A stretch of 64,000 nt of DNA from Streptomyces sp. NBC_00557 (GCF_036345995.1 NZ_CP107796.1:6076001-6140000), one strand, 5' to 3'; shown: positions 34,473 through 43,308, numbered from the stretch's first letter. Program-made: numbers and translations. The notes: generated from the sequence alone by a model not told the origin.

Positions 34473-35270
34473 ATGGCATCCACACGCCCCGGAAACCGAA
34501 GGACGCGCGTCCACGTGGTCAGCGACGTGCACGGCAACGTCCGCGACCTGGCGCGGGCCGGCGAGGGGGCCGACGCCCTGATCTGCCTGGGCGACCTGGT
34601 GCTCTTCCTCGACTACGCCGACCACTCGCGCGGCATCTTCCCGGACCTGTTCGGCAAGGAGAACGCCGACCGGATCGTCGAGCTGCGCACCGCCCGGCGG
34701 TTCGAGGAGGCGCGGGAGTTCGGCGCCCGGCTGTGGGCGGGCATCGGCGCGGACCGGGCGTCGGCCATCGAGAAGGCGGTGCGCAAGCAGTACGCCGAGC
34801 TGTTCGCCGCGTTCCCCACCCCGACGTACGCCACCTACGGCAACGTCGACATGCCGCCCCTGTGGCGGGAGTACGCCGGCCCCGGCACCACCGTCCTCGA
34901 CGGCGAGCGGGTCGAGATCGGCGGCTGGACCTTCGGCTTCGTCGGCGGCGGGCTGCGCACCCCGATGCGCACGCCGTACGAGATCGGCGACGAGGAGTAC
35001 GCGGCGAAGATCGAGGCGGTCGGCGAGGTCGACGTGCTGTGCACGCACATCCCGCCGGAGGTGCCGGAGCTGGTGTACGACACGGTCGCCCGCCGCTTCG
35101 AACGCGGCAGCCGCGCCCTGCTGGACGCCATCCGCCGCACCCGGCCCCGCTACGCGCTCTTCGGCCATGTCCACCAGCCGCTCGTGCGCCGTATGCGCAT
35201 CGGCGCGACGGAGTGCGTGAACGTCGGCCACTTCGCCGGGACGGGCCGGCCCTGGGCGCTGGAATGGTGA
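34473..35270 (+). CDS. Metallophosphoesterase (calcineurin-like)
   Basis: The 265-residue protein has the dinuclear-metal motifs in order: SDVHGN (residues 17-22), LGDLV, YGNVD, CTHIP and FGHVH. In the third motif the usual GNH[DE] is GNVD, so the general-acid His is absent and activity may be altered. The substrate (phosphoprotein, nucleotide or other phosphodiester) cannot be told. The ATG follows a TACGCT -10-like hexamer by a few nt, so the mRNA may be leaderless. In the 296-nt gap before it I see no convincing gene. Confidence 0.87.
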   Translation: MASTRPGNRRTRVHVVSDVHGNVRDLARAGEGADALICLGDLVLFLDYADHSRGIFPDLFGKENADRIVELRTARRFEEAREFGARLWAGIGADRASAIEKAVRKQYAELFAAFPTPTYATYGNVDMPPLWREYAGPGTTVLDGERVEIGGWTFGFVGGGLRTPMRTPYEIGDEEYAAKIEAVGEVDVLCTHIPPEVPELVYDTVARRFERGSRALLDAIRRTRPRYALFGHVHQPLVRRMRIGATECVNVGHFAGTGRPWALEW

Positions 35271-35381
35271 GAACCGGGACATCGGGTGAAGGCGGCAGGT
35301 CGGCGGCGCGGTAGCCTTCACGCTGCACACACGTGCGCACGACGACCTCTGTACCGGCCCGCATCTGGAGGAGCCACGGCG

Positions 35382-35825
35382 ATGGCGGAACACACCAGCT
35401 CGAGCATCACCATCGAGGCGGCACCGGCCGACGTCATGGGGGTGATCGCCGACTTCGCCCGCTATCCCGACTGGACCGGTGAGGTGAAGGAGGCGGAGGT
35501 CCTCAAGACCGATGACCAGGGCCGTGCCGAGCAGGTCCGCCTCGTCATGGATGCCGGCGCCATCAAGGACGACCAGACGCTGGCCTACACCTGGACCGGC
35601 GACAACGAGGTCTCCTGGACCCTGGTCAAGTCCCAGATGCTGCGCTCCCTCGACGGCTCCTACATCCTCAAGCCCACCGGCCCGTCCACCACCGAGGTCA
35701 CCTACCTCCTCACCGTGGACGTCAAGATCCCCATGCTCGGCATGATCAAGCGCAAGGCGGAGAAGGTCATCATCGACCGCGCGCTGGCGGGCCTGAAGAA
35801 GCGCGTGGAGTCGGGGCAGAAGTAG
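35382..35825 (+). CDS. SRPBCC (START-like/polyketide-cyclase fold) protein
   Basis: The 147-residue helix-grip protein begins with the typical strand SSSITIEAAPADVMGVIADFARYPDW and ends in a long amphipathic helix. This fold binds hydrophobic ligands. GGAGGAG precedes the ATG. It is followed 44 nt later by the ArsA-like gene, in the order of Rv2185c-Rv2184c (recalled). A role in lipid or isoprenoid handling near the mannolipid genes is inference. Confidence 0.88.
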   Translation: MAEHTSSSITIEAAPADVMGVIADFARYPDWTGEVKEAEVLKTDDQGRAEQVRLVMDAGAIKDDQTLAYTWTGDNEVSWTLVKSQMLRSLDGSYILKPTGPSTTEVTYLLTVDVKIPMLGMIKRKAEKVIIDRALAGLKKRVESGQK

Positions 35826-35869
35826 TCGCTCCCGTTTGAACCCCGCGCACGGCGGTACCGTTCACCCCC

Positions 35870-37045
35870 ATGCGCACCATCCTGATCACGGGCCCGGGCG
35901 GCGGCGGTCGTACCACGATCGCCGCCGCCACCGCGCTCGCCGCCGCCCGCGAGGGCGCCCGCACCCTCCTGCTCGGCGCCGACCGCACCGACACCCTCGG
36001 CGCCGCGCTGGGCTCCGCGACAGGACCGGCGCCGCACGAGGCCGCGCCGCACCTCACCGTCTGGCGGCCCGACGCCGCCGAACGCTTCCGCGAGGACCTC
36101 ACCGCCTTCCAGGACCGCGCCGCGAACGTCCTCGACCTGCTCGGCGCCGCCCGGCTGGACGCCGAGGAGGTCACCCCGCTGCCCGGCGCCGAGGAACTGT
36201 CCTTCCTGCGCGCCCTCCGGGACGCGGCCCTGTCCGAGCGGTTCGACCTCCTCGTCGTGGACCTCCCGCCGCAGCCGCAGGCCCTCGCGCTGCTCGGCCT
36301 GCCCGAGGAGCTGCGCCGCTATCTGCGCCGTCTGCTCCCGCCCGAGCGGCAGGCGGCCCGCGCCCTGCGCCCGGTCCTCGGGCGGCTGGCCGGCGTGCCG
36401 ATGCCGTCCGACTGGCTGTACGAGACGGCGGCCCGCTGGGACGTCGAACTGGCCGCCGTCGAGGCCGTCCTCACCGACCGGGACACCGTCGTACGCCTGG
36501 TCGCCGAGCCCGGCCCGGCCGGCGCCGACGCCGTGCGGACCGCGGGGCTCGGCCTCGCCCTGCGCGGCCTGCGCACCGAGGCCCTGATCGCCAACCGCAC
36601 CCTGCCCGAGAGCACCCCGGACAGCTGGCTGTCCTCCCTGCTCGCCCAGCAGCGCAAGACGCTCGCCGACTGGCAGGAGCAGCCGTACGACGTCCATCCC
36701 GTGCCGCACCTCGGGCGCGACCCGCGCGGCGCCGACGACCTCGCCGCCCTCGCCGTACCCGGCGTCAAACCAGCGCCCGCCCCGGTCGAGTGGCCCGTCG
36801 AGGACCGCAGGAGCGAGGACGGCGTGCTGGTCTGGCACATCCCGCTGCCCGGCGCCATACGGGACGAGCTGGACCTGATCCGGCGCGGCGACGAACTCGT
36901 GATCAGCGCCGGCCCGTTCCGCCGGATCGTCCCGCTGCCCTCCGCCCTGCGCCGCTGCGGCGTCGCCGGCGCCGGCCTGCGCGAGGGCGAGCTGCGCATC
37001 CGGTTCGCCCCGGACCCCGACCTGTGGCCCGCGACCGGACGGTGA
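35870..37045 (+). CDS. ArsA/GET3-like ATPase with degenerate P-loop
   Basis: The 391-residue protein follows the ArsA/GET3 plan: an N-terminal deviant Walker A loop, a central helical region, Walker B-like DLLVVDLPP, and a C-terminal beta domain (about 310-391) like the HSP20-like ArsA C-terminal domain. The loop reads GPGGGGRTT where active members have GKGGVGKTT, so both the signature Lys and the phosphate-binding Lys are replaced. ATP hydrolysis may be lost or altered. It is preceded by the SRPBCC gene and followed by the DUF5304-like gene, the same trio as Rv2185c-Rv2183c (recalled). True arsenite pumping is unlikely, as no ars genes are present. Confidence 0.82.
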   Translation: MRTILITGPGGGGRTTIAAATALAAAREGARTLLLGADRTDTLGAALGSATGPAPHEAAPHLTVWRPDAAERFREDLTAFQDRAANVLDLLGAARLDAEEVTPLPGAEELSFLRALRDAALSERFDLLVVDLPPQPQALALLGLPEELRRYLRRLLPPERQAARALRPVLGRLAGVPMPSDWLYETAARWDVELAAVEAVLTDRDTVVRLVAEPGPAGADAVRTAGLGLALRGLRTEALIANRTLPESTPDSWLSSLLAQQRKTLADWQEQPYDVHPVPHLGRDPRGADDLAALAVPGVKPAPAPVEWPVEDRRSEDGVLVWHIPLPGAIRDELDLIRRGDELVISAGPFRRIVPLPSALRRCGVAGAGLREGELRIRFAPDPDLWPATGR

Positions 37046-37105
37046 TGATCCGGGTGCGGCCGTTCGGGTAACGTCGTAAAGGCGAACCGTAGTCAGGAGT
37101 CCGCC

Positions 37106-37606
37106 ATGAGCGAAGAGCGTCCCGCATCCGACTCGCCCGAGGAACACGCGGAACAGGGGCGGGCGACCGACGCCGACGCCTGGGCCACGGCCTGCGCCGA
37201 GGACCTCGCCGCCGAGAAGGCCCGCCGCCGCGCCGAGCACGGCCCGCAGCCGGGCTCGGCCGCCGAGGAGCTGAAGAGGCTCGTGGACACGGTGGCCGAG
37301 AAGCTGTCCGGTCTGCAGTCACCGGTCCTCGGCGGCCTCGCCGGACCCGCCGCCCAGCAGGTGGTACGGCAGGTCGTCCAGCAGGCCAAGGCCGCCGTCG
37401 AGCCCGTCATCGACCGCAACCCCGAGGTCTTCGACCATCTCGCCGCGGCCGGCAGCGAACTGCTCGCCGCCTACCGCTCCGCGGTCCAGGCCCAGGAGCG
37501 CCGCTGGACCGCCCGCACGGCCGACGACCTCACCCGCGAGGATCCCGGCGGCCGGCGCGACGGAGGCGAGGGCACCGGCCCGGGGGAGCGCATCGACCTG
37601 GACTGA
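37106..37606 (+). CDS. DUF5304-like hypothetical protein
   Basis: The 166-residue protein is acidic at both ends with a helical middle (about 60-130: ELKRLVDTVAEKLSGLQ and a Gln/Val-rich amphipathic stretch). There is no signal or membrane segment. AGGAG lies 5 nt before the ATG. It follows the ArsA-like gene and precedes glkA, all on the plus strand and closely spaced, so an operon from 35382 is likely. The function is unknown. Confidence 0.8.
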   Translation: MSEERPASDSPEEHAEQGRATDADAWATACAEDLAAEKARRRAEHGPQPGSAAEELKRLVDTVAEKLSGLQSPVLGGLAGPAAQQVVRQVVQQAKAAVEPVIDRNPEVFDHLAAAGSELLAAYRSAVQAQERRWTARTADDLTREDPGGRRDGGEGTGPGERIDLD

Positions 37607-37673
37607 AGCCCTCCCACGGCGGGGCCTCGGGTACGGTTGGCCGTAGCGGGGCTCGACCGAAACTGAGGGATTC

Positions 37674-38627
37674 ATGGGACTCACCATCGGCGTCGACATC
37701 GGCGGCACCAAGATCGCGGCCGGCGTGGTCGACGAGGAAGGCAACATCCTCTCGACCTTCAAGGTGCCGACCCCCACCACGCCCGAGGCCATCGTGGACG
37801 CCATCGCCTCGGCGGTGGAGGGTGCGCGCGCCGGGCACGAGATCGTCGGCGTGGGCATCGGCGCGGCCGGTTACGTCAACCGCCAGCGCTCCACGGTGTA
37901 CTTCGCGCCCAACATCGACTGGCGCAACGAGCCGCTGAAGGACAAGGTCGAGGCCCGCGTGGGCCTCCCGGTCGTGGTCGAGAACGACGCGAACGCCGCC
38001 GCCTGGGGCGAGTACAGGTTCGGCGCCGGCAAGGGCCACCGCAACGTCATCTGCATCACGCTCGGCACCGGCCTCGGCGGCGGCATCATCATCGGCAACA
38101 AGCTGCGCCGCGGCCACTTCGGCGTCGCCGCGGAGTTCGGGCACATCCGGATGGTCCCGGACGGCCTGCTGTGCGGCTGCGGCTCGCAGGGCTGCTGGGA
38201 GCAGTACGCCTCCGGCCGCGCCCTGGTGCGCTACGCCAAGCAGCGCGCCAACGCCACCCCCGAGCGCGCCGAGGTGCTGCTGGCGCTGGGCGACGGCACG
38301 CCCGACGGCATCGAGGGCAAGCACATCTCCGTGGCCGCCCGCCAGGGCTGCCCGGTGGCCGTGGACTCCTACCGCGAGCTGGCCCGCTGGGTCGGCGCCG
38401 GCCTGGCCGACCTGGCCTCCCTCTTCGACCCCTCGGCGTTCATCGTCGGCGGCGGCCTCTCCGACGAGGGGGAGCTGGTCCTCGACCCGATCCGCAAGTC
38501 CTACAAGCGCTGGCTGGTCGGCGGCAACTGGCGTCCCGTGGCCGATGTGATCGCCGCCCAGCTCGGCAACAAGGCGGGCCTGGTGGGCGCGGCGGACCTG
38601 GCGCGGGAACCCGACCCGATCATGTGA
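37674..38627 (+). CDS. glkA: Glucokinase GlkA (ROK family)
   Basis: Phosphorylates glucose with ATP and, in Streptomyces, is needed for carbon catabolite repression (recalled). The 317-residue ROK protein has the ATP site GVDIGGTKIAAGVVD, the catalytic Asp in VENDANAAAWGE, the phosphate region LGTGLGGGIIIG, and the ROK zinc motif CGCGSQGCWEQY. A GAGGGA site precedes the ATG. A stem-loop follows. It sits 27 kb before metF and 9 kb before pfkA, and has no sugar-transport neighbour. Confidence 0.96.
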   Translation: MGLTIGVDIGGTKIAAGVVDEEGNILSTFKVPTPTTPEAIVDAIASAVEGARAGHEIVGVGIGAAGYVNRQRSTVYFAPNIDWRNEPLKDKVEARVGLPVVVENDANAAAWGEYRFGAGKGHRNVICITLGTGLGGGIIIGNKLRRGHFGVAAEFGHIRMVPDGLLCGCGSQGCWEQYASGRALVRYAKQRANATPERAEVLLALGDGTPDGIEGKHISVAARQGCPVAVDSYRELARWVGAGLADLASLFDPSAFIVGGGLSDEGELVLDPIRKSYKRWLVGGNWRPVADVIAAQLGNKAGLVGAADLAREPDPIM

Positions 38628-38653
38628 GGGACGCTCACCACAGCAGGCGCGCA

Positions 38654-38680
38654 GGGGCGCGGGGACGATCCTCGCGCCCC
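38654..38680 (+). terminator. Terminator after glkA
   Basis: Stem GGGGCGCGGGG (38654-38664) with CCTCGCGCCCC (38670-38680), one G-U pair, 5-nt loop. Confidence 0.7.
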
Positions 38681-38724
38681 GAGCTGTCGGATGCCCCGCC
38701 CCGGGGACGTCGTACATTGACGGC

Positions 38725-39477
38725 ATGGCAACCCCGCTGCTCCCCAACTCCCGTACCGAGCCGGACGGTGCCGCCGTCATCCGCGTCCTGAGCTACAACA
38801 TCCGCTCGATGCGCGACGACACCCGGGCCCTGGCCAGGGTGATCACCGCGTGCGCCCCCGACCTGGTCCTGATCCAGGAGGCCCCCCGTTTCTTCCGCTG
38901 GCGCAAGAAGCTGGCCCGGCTGGCGGCGGCCTCCGGCCAGGTCGTCCTCACCGGCGGCGCCACCGCGGCGGGCCCCGCGATCCTGTGCTCGCTCCGGGCC
39001 ACCGTGGAGCGGACCGAGGACGTGCTGCTGCCCCTCACCCCCGGACTGCACCGGCGCGGCCTCGCCACGGCGGTGGTCCGCTTCGGCGGCGCCCGCCTGG
39101 GCGTGATCAGCTGCCATCTGAGCCTCGAGGCGAACGAGCGGTACGAGCAGGGCGGCATGCTCCTCGACCGGCTGGCCGGACTCGGGGCGGAGCACGCCCT
39201 CGCGGGCGGCGACCTGAACGAGGGCCCCGGCGGCCGGACCTTCCGCCGGCTCTCCGCGAGCCTCCAGGACTGCCGGGCCGTCGCCCCCTGGGGCGGCGAC
39301 GCGACCTGGCCGCACAGCGACCCGCCGCGGCGCATCGACGCCGTGTTCGCGACCAAGGGCGTCGAGGTGCTCGGCTGCGGGGTGCCCCTGGACCAGCCGG
39401 GCGTCACCCGCGCCGACCTGACGGCGGCCACGGACCATCTCCCGGTCCTCGCCGCGGTGCGCGTACCCGCGGCGTGA
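38725..39477 (+). CDS. Endonuclease/exonuclease/phosphatase-family protein
   Basis: The 250-residue protein has the DNase I-like motif series: an Asn in VLSYNIRSMRDD, the metal Glu in LIQEAPRF, GGDLNEGPGG (Asp and Asn), and the C-terminal ATDHLPV (Asp-His). The fold hydrolyses phosphodiesters in nucleic acids or lipids. There is no signal peptide, so it is cytosolic. The ATG follows TACATTG by 6 nt, suggesting a leaderless transcript. The substrate is unknown. Confidence 0.85.
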   Translation: MATPLLPNSRTEPDGAAVIRVLSYNIRSMRDDTRALARVITACAPDLVLIQEAPRFFRWRKKLARLAAASGQVVLTGGATAAGPAILCSLRATVERTEDVLLPLTPGLHRRGLATAVVRFGGARLGVISCHLSLEANERYEQGGMLLDRLAGLGAEHALAGGDLNEGPGGRTFRRLSASLQDCRAVAPWGGDATWPHSDPPRRIDAVFATKGVEVLGCGVPLDQPGVTRADLTAATDHLPVLAAVRVPAA

Positions 39478-39483
39478 AACCCG

Positions 39484-39558
39484 CTTGAACTAAGTACAGG
39501 AAATCCCTTGTGCGTCCTCGGCAGCCCCGCCTACAGTCTGCCTTGTACTTAGTTCAAG
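39484..39558 (+). promoter_or_regulatory. Paired TetR-type operators in the serine-hydrolase promoter
   Basis: A perfect 15-bp inverted repeat, CTTGAACTAAGTACA (39484-39498) and TGTACTTAGTTCAAG (39544-39558), with a 45-nt spacer that can hold the promoter. Each arm is itself a near-palindrome of the form GTAC-N3-GTTC. The same core recurs at 41759-41773 before the tetR gene. Confidence 0.8.
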
Positions 39559-39591
39559 TCATCAGGCGCATGTGCCTCGAGGGGGAGCCCG

Positions 39592-40962
39592 ATGTCCGGG
39601 AAGCAGGAGCAGCTGGCCGCGTTCGTGGAGACGGCGGCCGAGGAGCACGGGGTGGCGGGAGCCGCCGTCGCCGTGCTGGCCGACGGCGAGGAGACGTATG
39701 CCGCGTGGGGCGTGACGAACGTCGAGCACCCCCTGCCGGTCGACGAGCGCACCCTCTTCCCGGTCGCCTCGGTGAGCAAGACCTTCACGGCGACCGCGCT
39801 GATGCGCCTGGCCGAGCAGGGCAGGCTGGACCTCGACGCGCCGGTGCGCCGGTACGTCCCGGAACTGCGCCTCGCCGACGAGGGGGCCGCCGCCCGGATC
39901 ACCGTGCTGAACCTGCTCAACCACACGGCGGGCCTGGACTGGAACCTGGTCGACGCGGACGAGGGCGACGGCTCGCTCGCCGCGTTCGTCGCCCGGCTGG
40001 ACCGGCTGCCGCTGATCGCGCCGCCGGGGGCCCGCGCGTCGTACAGCCAGGCCGGTTACAACCTGCTCGGCCGGGTGGTGGAGCACGTCACCGGCCTGCC
40101 GTTCGAGAAGGCGGTCGCCGGCCTGCTGCTGCGGCCGCTGGGCCTCGCCGACACCGTCTTCGACCTGGACGACGTCGTGGTCCGCCGGTTCGCCGTGGGG
40201 CACAACCGCGCCGCCGACGGCACGCTGACACCCGCCCGGCCCTGGAAGTCCTGGCGGGCCGGTCTGCGCGGCAACAACCCGGGCGGCGGGATCGTCTCCT
40301 CGGCGAGCGACCTGCTGCGCTGGGCGCGGTTCCAGCTGGGCGACGGGGAGGGCCTGCTGCCCGCCGGCACCCTGCGCCGCATGCGGGAGCCCACCGTCGC
40401 ACTGCGGGGCAGCACGCTCGGCGACGCCTTCGGCATCTGCTGGTTCCTGCGGGACGTGCAGGGCGTGCGCACGGCCGGCCACGGCGGCTCGGGCAACGGC
40501 CAGTTCGCCGAGCTGCTCCTCGTCCCCGGGCGGGACGTCGCCGTCGTCTCGCTGGCCAACTCCGGCCCGGACGGCTACCAGTTCAACCAGGCGGTGCTGA
40601 AGCGGGCGCTGGAGCTGTTCGTCGGAGTGGCCGAGCGGGAGCCGGAGCCGCTGCCGTACGACGAGGAGCGGGCGCGGGAGGTCGTCGGGCGGTACCGGAT
40701 CGACGCCATGAACCTCGACATCGCGGCGGACGCCGGCCGGCTCACGCTGGCGGTCGGCATCAGACCGGGGATCCGGGCGGCCTCGGATGCGCAGATGCCG
40801 CCGGACCATCCGGCGGCGGAAATCGGCTTCCTGCCGGGGGACGGTGACGAGTACGTCGTGACCGAGGGCGGCCTGAAGGGCCAGCGGGGTTTCTTCTCCC
40901 GCGCGGCCGACGGCACGGTGACGGGCGTCGACCTGGCGGGACGCCTCTTCCCACGGGCCTGA
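39592..40962 (+). CDS. Serine hydrolase, beta-lactamase/penicillin-binding-protein-like (class C fold)
   Basis: The 456-residue protein has the SxxK active-site motif at Ser60-Lys63 (ASVSKTF), the second motif YSQAGYN (Gln in place of the usual YxN Asn) and the third motif GHGGSGN. It has no signal peptide, so it probably works in the cytosol on esters or peptides, not on cell-wall beta-lactams. A beta-rich C-terminal domain (about 360-456) follows the hydrolase. A GGGGGAG site precedes the ATG. Two strong operators precede it and a TetR gene is convergent downstream. Confidence 0.9.
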   Translation: MSGKQEQLAAFVETAAEEHGVAGAAVAVLADGEETYAAWGVTNVEHPLPVDERTLFPVASVSKTFTATALMRLAEQGRLDLDAPVRRYVPELRLADEGAAARITVLNLLNHTAGLDWNLVDADEGDGSLAAFVARLDRLPLIAPPGARASYSQAGYNLLGRVVEHVTGLPFEKAVAGLLLRPLGLADTVFDLDDVVVRRFAVGHNRAADGTLTPARPWKSWRAGLRGNNPGGGIVSSASDLLRWARFQLGDGEGLLPAGTLRRMREPTVALRGSTLGDAFGICWFLRDVQGVRTAGHGGSGNGQFAELLLVPGRDVAVVSLANSGPDGYQFNQAVLKRALELFVGVAEREPEPLPYDEERAREVVGRYRIDAMNLDIAADAGRLTLAVGIRPGIRAASDAQMPPDHPAAEIGFLPGDGDEYVVTEGGLKGQRGFFSRAADGTVTGVDLAGRLFPRA

Positions 40963-41012
40963 TCCGCCGTGTCCGCGCAGCCCCCGGGCGGCCTGCCGCC
41001 GCGAGGCGCCTC

Positions 41013-41729
41013 TCAGCGAACGGCGCCCGGAGCCGGTCGGCTGGTGCCGGACGCGGTGCCGCCCCCGGCCGGCCGCAGCCCCGCCAGCAGTGCCCGCAGC
41101 CCCTCCGCGTAGCTCCCGTCCGGCGCCCCGGCGTACTCCGTGGCCGCCCCCGTGCCCAGGCGCGCCCGCAGGCGCGGGAACGCCTCCGCCGCCCCGGACG
41201 CCTCGGCGAGCGTCTCCCTGAAGCGTTCCTCGGGGTCCTCACCGGCCCGCCGGAACCTCCGGGTCAGGCAGGCGGCGGCGGACGCGCCGAGCGCGTTGCC
41301 GAGGACGTAGGTCACCACCGCACCGGCCGCCCGGTCCGCCTCCTGTGCCGTGAACCCGGCCGTCTCGAAGACTCCGAGGAGATGGTCGTCGTAGCGGGCC
41401 TTGCCGGCGCCCCACAGCAGATGCGAGCTGATCGCCTGCACGAGCCACGGGTGCCGGAGCAGCATCTCGCGCAGCCGGCCGGCCATCGCCGTGGCCGTGC
41501 TCCGCCAGTCCTCGGGGTCGAGCGGCGGAAGCTCGACCTCCTGCCACACCCGGTCCGCGGCGAGCAGTACGAGGTCGTCCTTGTTCTTCACGTGCCAGTA
41601 GACGGCGGTCGCCGCGGCCCCCAGCCGTTTGCCCAGGCTGCGCATGTTCAGCCCTTCGAGGCCCTCCTCGTCCAGGAGGCGCACGGCGGTCCGGACGATC
41701 TGCTCCTGGGTGAGGGTGTCGCGCGGCAT
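41013..41729 (-). CDS. TetR-family repressor with TetR_C-type ligand domain
   Basis: The 238-residue protein has an N-terminal helix-turn-helix (about 10-57) with MRSLGKRLGAAATAVYWHVKNKDDL and a C-terminal helical domain similar to the tetracycline-repressor C-domain. Its own promoter has the operator core GTAC-N3-GTTC (41759-41773), and two copies flank the promoter of the serine hydrolase 2.2 kb away. This implies autorepression and control of the hydrolase. The gene is convergent with its target, 50 nt between stops. The inducer is unknown. Confidence 0.93.
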   Translation of the reverse strand: MPRDTLTQEQIVRTAVRLLDEEGLEGLNMRSLGKRLGAAATAVYWHVKNKDDLVLLAADRVWQEVELPPLDPEDWRSTATAMAGRLREMLLRHPWLVQAISSHLLWGAGKARYDDHLLGVFETAGFTAQEADRAAGAVVTYVLGNALGASAAACLTRRFRRAGEDPEERFRETLAEASGAAEAFPRLRARLGTGAATEYAGAPDGSYAEGLRALLAGLRPAGGGTASGTSRPAPGAVR

Positions 41730-41758
41730 GCGCTCACGATAGGTGAGCCGGCCGGGAC

Positions 41759-41773
41759 CTGTACAAAGTTCAG
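41759..41773. promoter_or_regulatory. Autoregulatory operator of the tetR gene
   Basis: CTGTACAAAGTTCAG, 30 nt upstream of the tetR start, shares GTAC-N3-GTTCA with the operators at 39484-39558. Confidence 0.7.
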
Positions 41774-41795
41774 ACCACGGTGGCGGCGCCGGCGG

Positions 41796-42365
41796 TCACA
41801 CCACGGCGCCCCGGCCCGGGTCGTCGTCCTCGTCGTCGTCCGTGCGCATCCGCATCACCAGCGTGGCGAAGCCGCCGAGGAAGCCGCCGACGCTCAGGGT
41901 GGTCAGCCACCAGGTCATGTCCCAGCCGAGCAGCATCGCCAGCAGGACCAGCACCGGTCCGCCCACGACGCCCAGCCAGGCGAACTTCGCGGTGGTGTCG
42001 GCGTCCGGCAGCGGCGGCGGCTCCGGCGGCACGAAGTGACCCTCGTCGTCCTCGTCGAAGTCGTCCTCGGAGGGCTCGGGCGGGGTGTGGTCGCGCGGGC
42101 CGACCCCGGGCGCGAAGGAGACCGAGCTGCCCAGCGGCGGCCGCACCGGCGCCTTGTCGGCGGCGTCGCTCTCGGCGTCCTGCTCCGGCTCCGGCAGCGC
42201 CAGGTCCTCCACCGGCCTGAAGGGCGCGGCCCCCGGCGGGTCCGGCGGTTCCTCGCCGTACCCCGCGACGATGGCCCGCCAGGCGGCGTCCTCGTCGAAG
42301 GGCGGGTTCTGCTCGTCCGGCTCGCGGCCCTCGCGGCCTTCGCGGTCGGACTCGTGCTCAGCCAC
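41796..42365 (-). CDS. Acidic hypothetical membrane protein with two C-terminal helices
   Basis: The 189-residue protein has a long acidic, Pro-rich N-terminal region (about 1-125, many Asp and Glu), then two membrane helices (about 128-150 and 153-172) and an acidic tail. The GTG at 42365 overlaps the end of the esterase gene, so the pair is translationally coupled. I recognise no domain. A membrane adaptor partnering the esterase is possible but only inferred from coupling. Confidence 0.78.
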   Translation of the reverse strand: MAEHESDREGREGREPDEQNPPFDEDAAWRAIVAGYGEEPPDPPGAAPFRPVEDLALPEPEQDAESDAADKAPVRPPLGSSVSFAPGVGPRDHTPPEPSEDDFDEDDEGHFVPPEPPPLPDADTTAKFAWLGVVGGPVLVLLAMLLGWDMTWWLTTLSVGGFLGGFATLVMRMRTDDDEDDDPGRGAVV

Positions 42366-43137
42366 CTGCGGCCGTCCCTTCCTTGCCGAGAACGGGTGCG
42401 AGCCGGCCCATGAAGCCGAGGCTCTCCTCGAAGATCCGGTCCGCATCCACGTCCAACGTCGCCACGTGGTAGCTGTGTTCCAGCACGATCTCCGTCACGT
42501 CCGTGGACGAGACCCGGCTCAGCACCCGGGCCGAGTCGGCCGCCGGGACCACGTGGTCCCGGGCACTGCGCAGCAGCAGCAGCGGCTGGGTGACCTGGGG
42601 CAGCTCGACGTCCAGCCGGCGCAGGAACACGCGCAGCGAGTGCGCGGCGTGCAGCGGCACCCGGTCGTAGCCCAGCTCGGCCGCGCCCTCCTTCGCTATG
42701 TCGCTGGCGATGCCCTTCGTCGTGCGCACGAGGTGCCGGGCCACCGGAAGGGCGTACGCCGACAGGCCGTGCACCTTGTTCGCCGGGTTGACGAGCACGA
42801 CGCCCTGCACGCGCTCGCCGTGCCGGGCGGCCAGCCGGAGCGCCAGCGCGCCACCCATCGACAGGCCCGCCACGAACACCCTGGAGCAGCGCTCGGAGAG
42901 CATCCGCAGCTCGCGGTCCACCTCCGCGTACCAGTCCTGCCAGCTGGTGACCTGCATGTCCTCCCAGCGGGTGCCGTGTCCGGGCAGCAGGGGCAGCGAC
43001 ACGGTCAGGCCGTGCGCCGCGTGGTGCTCCGCCCAGGGGCGCAGCGACTGGGGCGAGCCGGTGAAGCCGTGGCAGAGGAGGACCCCCACCTCCCCGCCCT
43101 CGTGGCGGTACGGCTCGGCTCCGGGGAGGACCGGCAC
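42358..43137 (-). CDS. Alpha/beta-hydrolase carboxylesterase (Est30/monoacylglycerol lipase-like)
   Basis: The 259-residue cytosolic hydrolase has the oxyanion segment LLCHGFTGSP, the nucleophile elbow GLSMGG, the acid in SARDHVVP and the His in LEHSYHVATLD. Length and motifs fit Est30-type carboxylesterases that act on short or medium acyl esters. The GTG at 43137 has AGGAG 8 nt upstream. It is divergent from the PlsC acyltransferase gene, which suggests lipid turnover, and its stop overlaps the next gene. Confidence 0.92.
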   Translation of the reverse strand: MPVLPGAEPYRHEGGEVGVLLCHGFTGSPQSLRPWAEHHAAHGLTVSLPLLPGHGTRWEDMQVTSWQDWYAEVDRELRMLSERCSRVFVAGLSMGGALALRLAARHGERVQGVVLVNPANKVHGLSAYALPVARHLVRTTKGIASDIAKEGAAELGYDRVPLHAAHSLRVFLRRLDVELPQVTQPLLLLRSARDHVVPAADSARVLSRVSSTDVTEIVLEHSYHVATLDVDADRIFEESLGFMGRLAPVLGKEGTAAGG

Positions 43138-43308
43138 CTTCGACGCTCCTGTTCCTGAAGATGCCCCCGCCGGTGGCCGGCGCGGGCGTGAGGGAAACGT
43201 GCGGATGTGCTTCACCGTACGCGACCGCACTGACACCGACCAGGGTCGTCGGGTGCTTTGACGGTCCCGCGGGTTAAGGTCTGTTCGACGGAAACAGGAG
43301 GCACGCGG

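Noticed and set aside
35870..37045. Arsenite-efflux ATPase
   Set aside because: No arsenic genes nearby and the P-loop lysines are replaced.
37674..38627. ROK-family transcriptional repressor instead of glucokinase
   Set aside because: There is no N-terminal helix-turn-helix; the ATP and zinc motifs and the length fit a kinase.
39592..40962. Secreted beta-lactamase resistance enzyme
   Set aside because: No signal peptide, and the second motif is YSQ instead of YxN. A cytosolic esterase/peptidase-like hydrolase is more likely.
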